DNA from: a virus
IMG/VR virus record: IMGVR_UViG_3300008116_000058
Coordinates: 16,069 to 80,068 of that record
DNA length: 64,000 nt
Direction: 5' to 3' (one strand)
In this document: positions 19,390 through 28,551 of the stretch, piece by piece
Layout: every line of letters begins with the position of its first letter
Numbering within the stretch: the first letter of the stretch is position 1
The notes under the pieces: model-generated
The model's input: only the letters and a program-made list of their open reading frames with translations
The model's database searches: none
What the model was told of the DNA's origin: nothing
Program-made: the position numbers and the translations under genes

Positions 19390-21056
19390 CTTATTACTTT
19401 AAAATAAGTATTGTTGTCAAACACTTCTACAGCACCATTTACTTCGGTCTTGATTAAAATCTTGAAATATCTTTCTTGTGGCAAAGATGACATGTCCAGC
19501 ATAAAATAATTACCGTATGCGTCACAACTCAACTTTGTACCTTCATCAAAATCAATAATAACTTCCTCGGTTTCAGTGTCCTTGATTGAATACTGAGAGT
19601 CAGTTGGTAAATATTTTGGTGTTAAAAATGCAGTTTGTTGTGTTGCTTTAGTAAAATTCTTTAGAGGAAAACGTTCTCTTGCAAACACGTTAATTCTAGC
19701 AACGCTGTCACTCTTGTATTGTTTCTTGACATTCTTTAATATCACTGACAATTGTACATCATTTGTGATTGGACTTAGACTTCCTGTCGTATATACACTA
19801 TCATCATATACCACGTCCAAATAAGGTGTATAAATCGTATTAGTTTCTTTACTGTAGAAGCCTAGGTTTCCATTTGAAATATTTTGGGTGTTAAGTTCTT
19901 CAGACGTTAACAAAATGAATCCTTCATTTGGAATACATCCACACATCCAAGACTTAACAATTGGAGTTACATCCATTTTAATGTCAGATGCTTCATATCC
20001 AAAACTCTGTGATGTAATCAAAGAACTTCCAGTTGTCAACGTAGAACAAAAACTTGATGTGGGAACCGTTGTCGTATTTGGAACCGAATAATACCACGTA
20101 CCACCACCATTACCAAATGCAATTGATTTATTAGACTCATTAGTCAAATAATCATACAAATCAACGCTTGGGTTTGAAGGATACCAACGTGTACCGTCTG
20201 TATAATCTCTATAATTCCAACTTGCACCGGTTGTAGATCCGTTGTCAGCAAATCTTCCATCACCCATTTCCCAACTTTGACTAATTGGATATGAATAAAT
20301 TGTGTATTCTAATGGAAGTTCCTGTTGTTTCAGAACCTTCATATTGAGTACAAATTTAGGATCGGTAATATCCCCGGATGAAATAGAGCTTGATACATCA
20401 GATACATCAAACTTTAACATTGCTCGACTAAACTTTGAATAACTTGTAAATGCAAACTTGGGGTTATAATAAGAATAACTACCAGATATATCACCGTCTA
20501 AATTTCCAGACACACCATACAAACTACCAGAAAAAACGGTTACAATACCGGTCAAACTTCCTGATACTGTTCCACTCACAGAAGATCCAGATAAACTTCC
20601 AGACAAATTAGTTACGCTTCCACTTACGGATGTTAAAGATACTGTCTGAGTAGTATACGAGGCACCGTTCAAAGTGGCACTTGATACATATCCAGACACG
20701 CTCCCAGTTACATTTCCGGTAAATTGTGATGTGGTGAAATTAGCACACGACGATGTTACATTGACAGATCCAACCATATTTCCATAAACCACCGTAGAAC
20801 TATCAGAATCATCTGACAAAATTACGTTGGTAGTACTGCCAGAAAAGTATCCAATCAACGACCCATAAAAGTTTATGGTATTGTTAAGAAGGTTGTCGTT
20901 GGAATCCAAACTGCCAGATTGATAATTGGTTACAGATCGGCTACGAGCGGCAACACAACTAATATTAACCAACTCATCAATACCAAAATTCTTATTTTCA
21001 GAATTTGATAAATTGGTTATGTATGTGTCTTTAGATGGATAGATAAAAATATGCAT
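19386..21056 (-). CDS. virion protein with DNRLRE-like domain and Gly/Ser beta repeats
   Basis: The 556-residue protein opens MHIFIYPSKDTYITN, like DNRLRE-type beta domains that begin with a variant of PxxDTYV. From about 95 to 200 is a repetitive Ser/Gly/Val tract (GSVSG-, SGSLSGSSV-, SGSLTG-like units) resembling a small beta-solenoid. It then returns to DNRLRE-like sequence (SRAMLKFDVSDV, ISQSWEMGDGRF). It overlaps the following gene by 4 bases. A beta-rich fibre or tail decoration protein is inferred. Confidence 0.72.
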   Translation of the reverse strand: MHIFIYPSKDTYITNLSNSENKNFGIDELVNISCVAARSRSVTNYQSGSLDSNDNLLNNTINFYGSLIGYFSGSTTNVILSDDSDSSTVVYGNMVGSVNVTSSCANFTTSQFTGNVTGSVSGYVSSATLNGASYTTQTVSLTSVSGSVTNLSGSLSGSSVSGTVSGSLTGIVTVFSGSLYGVSGNLDGDISGSYSYYNPKFAFTSYSKFSRAMLKFDVSDVSSSISSGDITDPKFVLNMKVLKQQELPLEYTIYSYPISQSWEMGDGRFADNGSTTGASWNYRDYTDGTRWYPSNPSVDLYDYLTNESNKSIAFGNGGGTWYYSVPNTTTVPTSSFCSTLTTGSSLITSQSFGYEASDIKMDVTPIVKSWMCGCIPNEGFILLTSEELNTQNISNGNLGFYSKETNTIYTPYLDVVYDDSVYTTGSLSPITNDVQLSVILKNVKKQYKSDSVARINVFARERFPLKNFTKATQQTAFLTPKYLPTDSQYSIKDTETEEVIIDFDEGTKLSCDAYGNYFMLDMSSLPQERYFKILIKTEVNGAVEVFDNNTYFKVIR

Positions 21057-21057
21057 A

Positions 21058-23013
21058 TTATACGGCTGTTGCTTTAATGTCTACGTCTGGAAACTTCAAC
21101 TCAAACACACACGGATCAAGTGATGGATATACAATTTTATTGACCGTTGCCGCATCAATGTTGTATTCAACATCCGAATAATTACCGTTTCTGGATGTTA
21201 AGTTGTTAATCCTCAGTTGTGCAACCGACTGTACACCTTCGATTCTAGCAATCTCCAATTCTAACTGACTCAAATTGATGGGTTGATTGAATCCCCACAA
21301 ATCAATATTAAAAAAGTCTTTTACTGCCTGAACGCAATTCGATAAAACTTCTTTCTTATTGAAATTGTTGTATGTTACAATCTTAAATTCAACTCCAACA
21401 TTGATGATATATCCATCAATCAAATTAATACCGTCAGTCATCATACGATAACGACTCAAGTATTGACGGAGATTATACAACAAAGCTGAATTTGGTTTCG
21501 TTAAGTTTTTATTTACGTCATAACTTAACAAGTAAACATTAACTGAAAATGGATTTTTTAGGTTGCCACTAATTTGTCTATTACTTAACACTTCATTTTG
21601 TTGTGTCAACTCACCATCCACAATGGAATTTGCATTGAGATTGTTATCAGAAATTACAGTGGCTTTTGCTACAGATCCAAACTTGGATGGCATAGCGTAA
21701 CAACGTGCGATATAATCGTCTGCGGTCACTACACGATTTTGTGCAGCAAAAAATGCAGTGGCATTTTGTTTAATTTCGTCATTTGATTCTGGTCCATCAC
21801 CACCGACAGCAGGTATATTGTTTTCGGCTGCCAAAGAGTTTCTGACCACTTGAAACAAATTCTGTTCTGCGGTAGACATCACGGAAATGTCGTTTTCATA
21901 CTCAACACTGACAATTTTGTTGATATCTCCAGTTTGACTATTAGATTCTACACCACCACCAACCAAATATTTGACAGTGAATTGCGTTCCTTGTCTAGGA
22001 TATACACCAAATGAGTCTGAATTGACAATGTTTGATGGATCAATGTTGGCATTTAAATTACCAAGATTTGATAAACTAACTCCTAAAATTTCTGCGGAAG
22101 GTATAATTATTTCGTCATTAACACCATCATTACCGGGACCAAATTCAAGATAAGTCAAATTGTTTTGATCAATATTGGTGACAAACTTACGTTGAGTCCG
22201 TAACAACTTAACAATATTTGGAACAGAGGATTGATATTGAATAAAACGATCATCATTCAAAGATGTATTCTCATACGATGTTAACACAATATCTTGTGCG
22301 AGATATTCAACTTCATACCAAGAAACATTATCCTGATCACGTACATCTAAAATTTCCAAGACATTCGATTCATCCAAAAACAATTTGTAGTAAGGAACAT
22401 TCTCATTGACAACAAATGTCTTTGTTACAATTTGTCCAGAAATGCCATTTGCAGTTTTCTTAATCAAAAAGAACTGTGGAATTCCAAAATCATCTCTGGA
22501 ACTAACTGTGATTTCTCTTGGTGAATTGGACGTATCAACTGAAAAGTCAATGACATCTGTTGTTACAAATCCTAATCCATTACTGTTAATAAGTTGCATT
22601 CCAGCCTTAATTCTAAGGGTATATTTTTCATCTGGAATGTAATCACCGTCGTTAGTTTTTATTGCCGGTACCAACTGATATACATCAAGGTTTGTCAAAG
22701 ACGGACGAGAAACCTTGGGTTTATAGCCAAGAAACTTAGATAATGCCAATACATTCTTACGTTCCTCAGTGTATGGAAACAGACTTTCTTTGAACTGTTG
22801 ATCCAAATAAAAAGACAAAACATCACCAACATACGCTGCCATATCGATGAAGATTGTTCCCGGTGAAGAATCAGAAAAGTCCTGATAATTCTTTGGAAAA
22901 TACGTCTTGGTATAGTCGATAAGATTTTTCTTGAACTGTGAAAAATCCCTGTTCAAATAAGATATGTCCTTATTTGTCAACGGTTTAAACGTTTTCTGTG
23001 TTGTTGATGCCAT
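21058..23013 (-). CDS. baseplate wedge protein, gp6/J-like
   Basis: The 651-residue protein resembles T4 gp6 and baseplate J proteins. It has an N-terminal segment with DFSQFKKNLIDYTKTYFPKN and SPGTIFIDMAAYVGDVLSFYLDQQ, the usual start of wedge proteins, and a later region AENNIPAVGGDGPESNDEIKQNA and VTADDYIARC typical of the J/gp6 family. gp6 forms the inner wedge ring of the baseplate and binds gp25. The gp25-like gene lies 2 bases upstream, which supports the call. Confidence 0.88.
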   Translation of the reverse strand: MASTTQKTFKPLTNKDISYLNRDFSQFKKNLIDYTKTYFPKNYQDFSDSSPGTIFIDMAAYVGDVLSFYLDQQFKESLFPYTEERKNVLALSKFLGYKPKVSRPSLTNLDVYQLVPAIKTNDGDYIPDEKYTLRIKAGMQLINSNGLGFVTTDVIDFSVDTSNSPREITVSSRDDFGIPQFFLIKKTANGISGQIVTKTFVVNENVPYYKLFLDESNVLEILDVRDQDNVSWYEVEYLAQDIVLTSYENTSLNDDRFIQYQSSVPNIVKLLRTQRKFVTNIDQNNLTYLEFGPGNDGVNDEIIIPSAEILGVSLSNLGNLNANIDPSNIVNSDSFGVYPRQGTQFTVKYLVGGGVESNSQTGDINKIVSVEYENDISVMSTAEQNLFQVVRNSLAAENNIPAVGGDGPESNDEIKQNATAFFAAQNRVVTADDYIARCYAMPSKFGSVAKATVISDNNLNANSIVDGELTQQNEVLSNRQISGNLKNPFSVNVYLLSYDVNKNLTKPNSALLYNLRQYLSRYRMMTDGINLIDGYIINVGVEFKIVTYNNFNKKEVLSNCVQAVKDFFNIDLWGFNQPINLSQLELEIARIEGVQSVAQLRINNLTSRNGNYSDVEYNIDAATVNKIVYPSLDPCVFELKFPDVDIKATAV

Positions 23014-23015
23014 AA

Positions 23016-23405
23016 TTAGTTATTTTCCAAAAACATTTCAATTTGTGTCTGATCATTATTCACAGAAATAGTCAAATTGATGTATAGTCTATAAATATCG
23101 ACATCTTCTCTTTTTAAAACCTTAACATCAATATTGTCTATTGTTGCCATCGGAATCCAAAAATTAATGTCGCTAGTCAATGATTGTTTAACCCGTTGAG
23201 ATAAAGTCGTATCGTTTGGATCAAATACAAAACTATTCAATGAGTGACCAAATGTAGGTTGCATACGACGCTCTCCCTTCTTGGTACTCAATAAATTACG
23301 AATGTTGTTCTTTACCTGTTCTAACGTATATATGGTTTGATTAAAAAATCCCCCACTTCCGTTTTGAATGGGTAACGTCAACCCAATTGGATACAACGTA
23401 GTCAT
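23016..23405 (-). CDS. baseplate wedge protein, gp25/GPW family
   Basis: The 129-residue protein has the family's usual length and motif order: NGSGGFFNQTIYTLEQVKNN, then the ERRMQPTFGHSLNSFVFDP core around 60-80, then an amphipathic C-terminal half. gp25-like proteins form the wedge core that connects baseplate to sheath. It is adjacent to the gp6-like gene, the standard pairing in contractile tails. Confidence 0.92.
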   Translation of the reverse strand: MTTLYPIGLTLPIQNGSGGFFNQTIYTLEQVKNNIRNLLSTKKGERRMQPTFGHSLNSFVFDPNDTTLSQRVKQSLTSDINFWIPMATIDNIDVKVLKREDVDIYRLYINLTISVNNDQTQIEMFLENN

Positions 23406-23406
23406 A

Positions 23407-23826
23407 TTACATCATTGATACTGAAGCAGATGTTGTTGTACCACCAGACTTCTTTTTATCAATCGCCTTCATCAATGCAGAATAATTTTTTGTCAAAGCT
23501 TGTGCCACCGGAGCAGGTGCATGATCCAAATTGTCCATCACAGATGGTGGTGACGATAATGACGATGCAACCATGTCACCTTCTCTTGGAATACCACCCA
23601 CAGTTTCATTCAATGCTTTGTTTAAAAGTTCATTTTGTGTGTACTTTTTGAACTCTCTTTTGACTGGCTGTTCCTTAACAATCGGTTTCTTCGATGCACT
23701 AACCGTTGTTTCTGTGACTTTCTGACTCTTTTGAGTGAAAATCTCAGCCATGACTTCTGGTAACGCGGCACGGACTTCTTCCTGTACCATCTCTCTTATT
23801 AGTTGTCTCAATGATTCTTTTGTCAT
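23407..23826 (-). CDS. small protein with helical LRQLIRE N-terminus
   Basis: I place the start at the internal ATG giving MTKESLRQLIREMVQEEVRA, 139 residues. An in-frame ATG 18 bases upstream would add MIFNIT. The N-terminal helix contains LIRE and MAE, both fitting the (I/L/M)xE pattern of T4-type prohead protease sites. Similar N-termini occur at 52982-53542 and 53547-53936. The rest is Lys/Pro/Ser-rich and probably flexible. It lies between the gp25-like and spike genes, so a virion-associated or scaffold-like role is possible but unproven. Confidence 0.65.
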   Translation of the reverse strand: MTKESLRQLIREMVQEEVRAALPEVMAEIFTQKSQKVTETTVSASKKPIVKEQPVKREFKKYTQNELLNKALNETVGGIPREGDMVASSLSSPPSVMDNLDHAPAPVAQALTKNYSALMKAIDKKKSGGTTTSASVSMM

Positions 23827-23864
23827 AGTAATATTAAATATCAAATTTGATAGTGTAAAATGAC

Positions 23865-25580
23865 TTATATTTGAATTTGACTTATATCGGAAACTTGTCT
23901 TCCACGTCTGTCAAAATTGTTAAATCCACCCGGAACACCCTCGCCTGTTTCAGTATTGATACTAACAGGTTCGGCACCATCAGTTATTTTACCACCATTT
24001 TGACCCGGCGCATATCCACCACCAGTCAAAAATACACGTCTACTCAATAATGTTGAAAGTCTTTTTTGGAGTTCTTCCAAATCAAATAACTGAACCGGTA
24101 CTTGTGTAAAAGGTAAAACTGCCCCTCCAGCATCAGGATGTGAGTGATAGTACCAATGAACGTGAGTTTTTAACCACTCACACAAGTCAAATAACCAATC
24201 AACAGCGGTTTGTCCAAGTAACGCTGGTTCATTAGTTTCGTTATATTGACCCAAATAAATAGCAGGACTGTTAATTACTGTTTTTGTATTTGTACTAATC
24301 ACTACCTGTTCATGTGCATCTACGGTATATTCGCTGTCGGTAACAATAGCATATCTCTTCTTAGAAAAATGAAACGTTTCGGCAAATCTACTACTTAAGA
24401 TTATACGATCCGTGTTAAGGACATATTGGTCCTTGTTCAATATTGGATAAGAAAACGTAGTGGCATTATTAGGAGCAAACGCAGTTACTTCTTCTCCCGT
24501 TTGATCTCCTGACACTCCAAACATCTTTTTGTAACATGTGGTTACATATTTTGAAATCGTACAACCGGACGTAATATGAATCGATGTACCGTCATTGTTA
24601 ATATCCTCCAACAAATAACCACCAGTATTTCTTTCTGGGTGAGTTAAATCATCTTCATCAATTGGAGTAATTTTAGGTAATTTTGGATGTAATTGAATTT
24701 CTTCTGTCTTTTTTAACGGACGTTGACGGTTCCTAAAAATAATCATAGGATTACCACCACCGACTTCATATTTGTTGTTAAAAAAATTATTCTTTTTCTT
24801 ATTACCTATGTTATAATCAAAATATCCATTTTTAAAATTGTGTGCGGGATTGTTATCATATGCTTTATCATTTTCACGATTATCGTCATATGCACCAAAT
24901 CTTATTGATTGTCCAAACCTACTCTCTATTACGGTATCGCCTTCAAATCGTCTCAATGATCTGATATTTGGATTATGAAGAAAGTATCTTCCCAATGCTC
25001 CTTCAAATCCATATCCACCCTGAGCACGTAACTTACTTACTGGTCCTTTATAATCAATAAACGGATCCGTATCGCTTTTGTATTCCTCACGGTTACCCAT
25101 ATTGGCACCATAAGTCAATTCAAACGCTATATCAGCGTTGTTGTTTACAAAGTTCTTATAGTTTATTTTGCGGGTGTAATACAGATTGTTATTGTACTTA
25201 ACCACACCCACAATTTCATTAACCAACGGATATTCAGAGATATTATTCTCCAAAGGCATTGCCCATGACAATCCTTCCTTAGGCAAGGTTGTTTGAGAAT
25301 TCAATAGACGTACTTTTACACGTCCTATCCATGTATAATCATAATCATCAATAGAAGGTTTTTGACCGATGTAATTTTCAGGCCATTGATCCGGATCCAA
25401 ATAGTGTCCATTTTCTATAATCTCAGGATGAGATTCGTCCAAAATAATATCCAACACCACCGCTGGTTCATATTGAGGAGTGGATGCAACATCTGTTAAC
25501 AAAAATTTAAGATCACGTTTTGTTGCCAAAAGATTTACATCTTTTGACTGATCCATTGCGATTGGAGAGTTTGTACTCAT
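23865..25580 (-). CDS. baseplate hub/tail spike protein, gp5-like OB fold and beta-helix
   Basis: Residues ~75-140 of this 571-residue protein form an OB-like domain (WIGRVKVRLLNSQ through VGVVKYNNNLYYTRKIN), as in gp5/VgrG proteins. The central part contains short beta segments. Near 400-445 the repeating YTVDAHEQVVISTNTKTVI and INSPAIYLG strands look like the start of a spike beta-helix, followed by a helical segment with HVHWYYHSHPDAGG and a Gly-rich tail. No lysozyme domain is visible, unlike T4 gp5. It probably forms the central puncturing device at the hub. Confidence 0.8.
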   Translation of the reverse strand: MSTNSPIAMDQSKDVNLLATKRDLKFLLTDVASTPQYEPAVVLDIILDESHPEIIENGHYLDPDQWPENYIGQKPSIDDYDYTWIGRVKVRLLNSQTTLPKEGLSWAMPLENNISEYPLVNEIVGVVKYNNNLYYTRKINYKNFVNNNADIAFELTYGANMGNREEYKSDTDPFIDYKGPVSKLRAQGGYGFEGALGRYFLHNPNIRSLRRFEGDTVIESRFGQSIRFGAYDDNRENDKAYDNNPAHNFKNGYFDYNIGNKKKNNFFNNKYEVGGGNPMIIFRNRQRPLKKTEEIQLHPKLPKITPIDEDDLTHPERNTGGYLLEDINNDGTSIHITSGCTISKYVTTCYKKMFGVSGDQTGEEVTAFAPNNATTFSYPILNKDQYVLNTDRIILSSRFAETFHFSKKRYAIVTDSEYTVDAHEQVVISTNTKTVINSPAIYLGQYNETNEPALLGQTAVDWLFDLCEWLKTHVHWYYHSHPDAGGAVLPFTQVPVQLFDLEELQKRLSTLLSRRVFLTGGGYAPGQNGGKITDGAEPVSINTETGEGVPGGFNNFDRRGRQVSDISQIQI

Positions 25581-25581
25581 A

Positions 25582-25950
25582 TCAAGATTTGTTTATATTT
25601 ATTTGACCGCCTGATTTTTCAATCACTTTAATTTCTTGCATAATCTGACGTTTTTCTTCTTCGGTCAAAAACCCTGTCATTTCTCCGTCTGCACCAACTG
25701 TTTGTCGGCTCATGATACGTTGAATAACCGCAGCTAACTTAACTAATTGTTCGTCATTTTTTACTTGAACATCCAAATATTCCTTTATCAAAGGAACAAT
25801 CATCAAAGCATCATTTGCAGTTTTAATCATCGAACGCAAATCACTGATCAATATGTCAAGTTGATCCCGATTGTTCTCAGAATTCTTAACTATATCCTTA
25901 CACAAATCAGAAAATTTCTTGTTTTTGTATATTTCAATATCATTGTCCAT
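25582..25950 (-). CDS. conserved helical phage protein of unknown function
   Basis: A 122-residue, mostly helical, charged protein with no recognised domain. It has a TATTTATA box 18 bases upstream of the ATG and is followed at once by the spike gene, so it may be the first gene of the leftward tail operon. A strong terminator separates it from the late sigma gene. Its position suggests an assembly or chaperone role, which is inference only. Confidence 0.65.
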   Translation of the reverse strand: MDNDIEIYKNKKFSDLCKDIVKNSENNRDQLDILISDLRSMIKTANDALMIVPLIKEYLDVQVKNDEQLVKLAAVIQRIMSRQTVGADGEMTGFLTEEEKRQIMQEIKVIEKSGGQININKS

Positions 25951-25975
25951 ATTCAGTACTTACTGTTATAAATAG

Positions 25976-26002
25976 AAAAACCACCCCTTTTGGAGTGGTT
26001 TT
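25976..26002 (-). terminator. rho-independent terminator after the sigma factor gene
   Basis: On the minus strand AAAACCACTCC, loop AAAA and GGGGTGGTTTT form an 11-bp stem followed by T's. It lies just downstream of the gp55-like gene and isolates it from the tail operon. Confidence 0.88.
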
Positions 26003-26025
26003 CCTTATTTTATTTTAGCAGACTA

Positions 26026-26922
26026 CTAGAGGTTGCCATTATTTACATACGACTTGGTGATATTGTTCTGATAGTTTTTCATTCGATTAATCACCTTAGT
26101 AATCTGTTGCGTCTTACATGAAGAAATCTCACGAATGTACAAGTACAATGCCTTTTTGTTAAAGGCATCAATACGATCACTGTTGCGGAAAAGTTCAATC
26201 ACCGCATTAGCAATATTGATATCACGTTGTTTGGTAAAAATCTTACCCACATTCTTTTCCCAATAGTTCACCATTAGTTGAAGAAACTCACGGTTTTCTT
26301 CTTCTCTATAGTGACAATCTTCGTGTTGCAACTTGTAAGTATTTTCACCGTTATCATCGCCTATTTCAACATGTTGGTTGAATCGTTTGTAATTACTATT
26401 ATTCTGAAAAATCAGATAGTTCTTAGCAATAATACTGAAATAACTAAACGCCTTACCTTTACCGCTCTCAAACTTATGAATATTGGCAACCAAATGAGCA
26501 ACAGTTTCCTTTTGTACTTCCAAAGGACTTGTCTCAAAATAACAGAACTTAAACGTGTTAAACACGTTTTCAACTAACTTTTCAAACGCATACTTGATCT
26601 TAGTATTGTAGATTTCATCACGTTGTGATTGATCATCACTGGTATTATATTCGATAATTGCGTCCTCAGTCTCGGATGTAAAATACATCTTTTCCTTGGG
26701 TTTACGAACCCTCTTTGTTTTCTTAGTTTTTGTGGTTTCGATAATCGGTGTTTCCGCAATAGTAACAACTGGGGTCTTAATTTTTGCGGAACGAATCTTC
26801 TTTGTCTTCTTTTTTACAACCTTGGTTACAGAACGAACTGGTGTTCGTTTGGTTTTCTTCTTTATGATCTTAGTATTCTTCTTGACTGTCTTTTTATTAG
26901 TTTGTTTCTTTGTCTTGAACAT
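26026..26922 (-). CDS. late-transcription sigma factor, gp55-like, with lysine-rich N-terminal tail
   Basis: Residues ~80-290 of this 298-residue protein match phage gp55-type sigma factors, with EVQKETVAHLVANIHKFES, GKAFSYFSIIAKNYLI and a helical C-terminal part. gp55 binds host RNA polymerase and directs it to the late promoter, in T4 a TATAAATA box. An unusual feature is the first ~75 residues, almost half Lys/Arg (TKKQTNKKTVKKNTKIIKKK), absent from T4 gp55, which may add non-specific DNA binding. A TATTTATA box recurs upstream of likely late genes in this window and is a plausible target. Confidence 0.85.
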   Translation of the reverse strand: MFKTKKQTNKKTVKKNTKIIKKKTKRTPVRSVTKVVKKKTKKIRSAKIKTPVVTIAETPIIETTKTKKTKRVRKPKEKMYFTSETEDAIIEYNTSDDQSQRDEIYNTKIKYAFEKLVENVFNTFKFCYFETSPLEVQKETVAHLVANIHKFESGKGKAFSYFSIIAKNYLIFQNNSNYKRFNQHVEIGDDNGENTYKLQHEDCHYREEENREFLQLMVNYWEKNVGKIFTKQRDINIANAVIELFRNSDRIDAFNKKALYLYIREISSCKTQQITKVINRMKNYQNNITKSYVNNGNL

Positions 26923-27181
26923 TGGAGTTAGTCCTTTGATTGAGTTTTTCTAGTATCAAATATAAATCAGAAAAGACTCCGCCTACATCGTCGTCCTTTT
27001 CAAAAATCTGTTTATCATCAACCAACTTTATTTGACGATACACCTCATTTATATCATCCTTGAATTCTACTATCCAACTCTCATATATGTCAATTTTATT
27101 TTGACAATTATATGTCACATAACCAAGTATCACAGTTGTTGCAACAAATAGTCCCAACAACAAACTTAAAATAATAATCAT
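26897..27181 (-). CDS. small membrane-anchored protein
   Basis: Starting at MIIILSLLLGLFVATTVILG (ATG at 27181), the 94-residue protein is a single N-terminal transmembrane helix followed by an acidic helical domain. I prefer this start over one 45 bases upstream because that stretch encodes the end of the preceding gene, whose stop lies 5 bases before this ATG. It overlaps the sigma gene by 26 bases. T4-type spanins or membrane effectors have similar shape, but no specific family is recognised. Confidence 0.65.
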   Translation of the reverse strand: MIIILSLLLGLFVATTVILGYVTYNCQNKIDIYESWIVEFKDDINEVYRQIKLVDDKQIFEKDDDVGGVFSDLYLILEKLNQRTNSNVQDKETN

Positions 27182-27186
27182 AACTT

Positions 27187-27330
27187 TTATTCTTCTTCCT
27201 CGTTCTCGTCTTCTTCTTCCGTACAATAGTTTGTTAAATAGATCAACGCTTCATCAACTAAATCCCAATCTTTTGTAGTTTTGGCTTCTTTTAGAATTTG
27301 AACGATTTCGCAGGTTTCTTCTTGACTCAT
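27187..27330 (-). CDS. acidic micro-protein
   Basis: A 47-residue frame starts MSQEETCEIVQILKEAKTT and ends in an acidic tail (CTEEEDENEEEE). It is followed after 5 bases by the membrane-anchored protein gene, with a GAGGAAGAA purine stretch at its end that can serve as the ribosome binding site for that gene. Helical and acidic; function unknown. A hairpin (GTCTGTA/TACAGAC) lies 26 bases upstream. Confidence 0.6.
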   Translation of the reverse strand: MSQEETCEIVQILKEAKTTKDWDLVDEALIYLTNYCTEEEDENEEEE

Positions 27331-27420
27331 ATACTGTTAACAAAATTATTTTTAAGTCTGTACGTTTATACAGACAAAATTAAATAGTATTAATGAATGT
27401 AAACGTCAAAAAAAATTGAT

Positions 27421-28479
27421 TTATCTCTGTACGAAATATCTCTTAAAGAAGTCATCGCCCTGATTATCCATCTTTTTGAGTTCTTCTTTAGTTATATTTT
27501 GCAATTCAGTTTCGTCGATTTTACCGTCGTTATTTGTATCGTATTTTTCAACGATTTGAGTTGCCTCTTGTGTGTTTACTGGTTCGATTGGTGTAATAGA
27601 CTGTTCAACAACAGGTGTGGTTACAATCTTTTTGGGTGGCTCTTCAATTGGTTTTGGTGTCTGTTTCTTATCGTCCGGAATATAAATAGCGTATTCTTTA
27701 CTAACTGCCATGTTGTATGCCAATATCAACGCAACCGCTAGTGGATCGAATACAAAAATCAATACTAGAATAAACCATTTGACGACTGTATTTAAGTTCA
27801 TATTCAGCTCGTCCGCAACAAATTTGAAAGTCTGAATGTCTTTATTAGATGCAGTGTTCAACTTAAGATCTGCAATCTTTTTGTCAATAGTATCTATCGT
27901 GGCAGAATACCCGGATGACTTATCATTCTCCGTTTTAATGTTTTTGTCCGTTTGATCAATCAATTCCATAGTCTGATCTTGTACCTGACGAAACTGGATT
28001 GGATTACGTGCCAATAACGCATTTGTATTGATCTCACTTAATCTGGACTCCTGTGTTTTTCTTAATGCTGATAATGAATCAATACGTAATTTAACTTCAT
28101 TGATTTTTGATTGTTCTTGTTTCTTTTGATCTTCCAACAATTTGATACTGTCCATCATCATAGTGTATTTGATAGAAGACTGTTGATATGCACTGGTAAG
28201 ATATCCAAATATACCCAACGACGTAATCAACATAAGAATGAATACCGCACCACATAAATAAGATTTTAACATCCATTGGGACTTTTTCCAAAATCTATAT
28301 AAGAATGATGTTGCAACCAATTTACCCAATTCAAGCGAAGAAGCCATCACCATAGCGGCAATAGACGCACCGGAAAACAATAATCCGATACCCCAAATGG
28401 AGAAAAAAGCGGCACATCCAGCAATGAATAATGCTGAAAAGCCAAGTAACAGATTAAAGTTCAGTATGTTTCTGTTCAT
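27421..28479 (-). CDS. multi-pass membrane protein with coiled coil and EF-hand
   Basis: The 352-residue protein has two to three hydrophobic helices in residues 8-95, a long coiled coil from about 105 to 200, and another hydrophobic segment near 232-255 (WFILVLIFVFDPLAVALILAYNM). A Pro-rich linker and a single canonical EF-hand loop, DTNNDGKIDETEL, follow near 318. It probably sits in the host inner membrane with the coil and calcium-binding tail in one compartment. TATTTATA lies 4 bases before the ATG. No family function is known to me. Confidence 0.72.
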   Translation of the reverse strand: MNRNILNFNLLLGFSALFIAGCAAFFSIWGIGLLFSGASIAAMVMASSLELGKLVATSFLYRFWKKSQWMLKSYLCGAVFILMLITSLGIFGYLTSAYQQSSIKYTMMMDSIKLLEDQKKQEQSKINEVKLRIDSLSALRKTQESRLSEINTNALLARNPIQFRQVQDQTMELIDQTDKNIKTENDKSSGYSATIDTIDKKIADLKLNTASNKDIQTFKFVADELNMNLNTVVKWFILVLIFVFDPLAVALILAYNMAVSKEYAIYIPDDKKQTPKPIEEPPKKIVTTPVVEQSITPIEPVNTQEATQIVEKYDTNNDGKIDETELQNITKEELKKMDNQGDDFFKRYFVQR

Positions 28480-28502
28480 AGTATATAAATATCAAACAAA
28501 GT

Positions 28503-28530
28503 AAAAAACCCCCACCTATTAGGGTGGGGG
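28503..28530 (-). terminator. terminator after the Hsp20 gene
   Basis: Minus-strand CCCCCACC, loop of 6 and GGTGGGGG followed by TTTTTT. It separates Hsp20 from the membrane-protein gene. Confidence 0.9.
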
Positions 28531-28551
28531 TCACATAACTTATTTGTTTAT

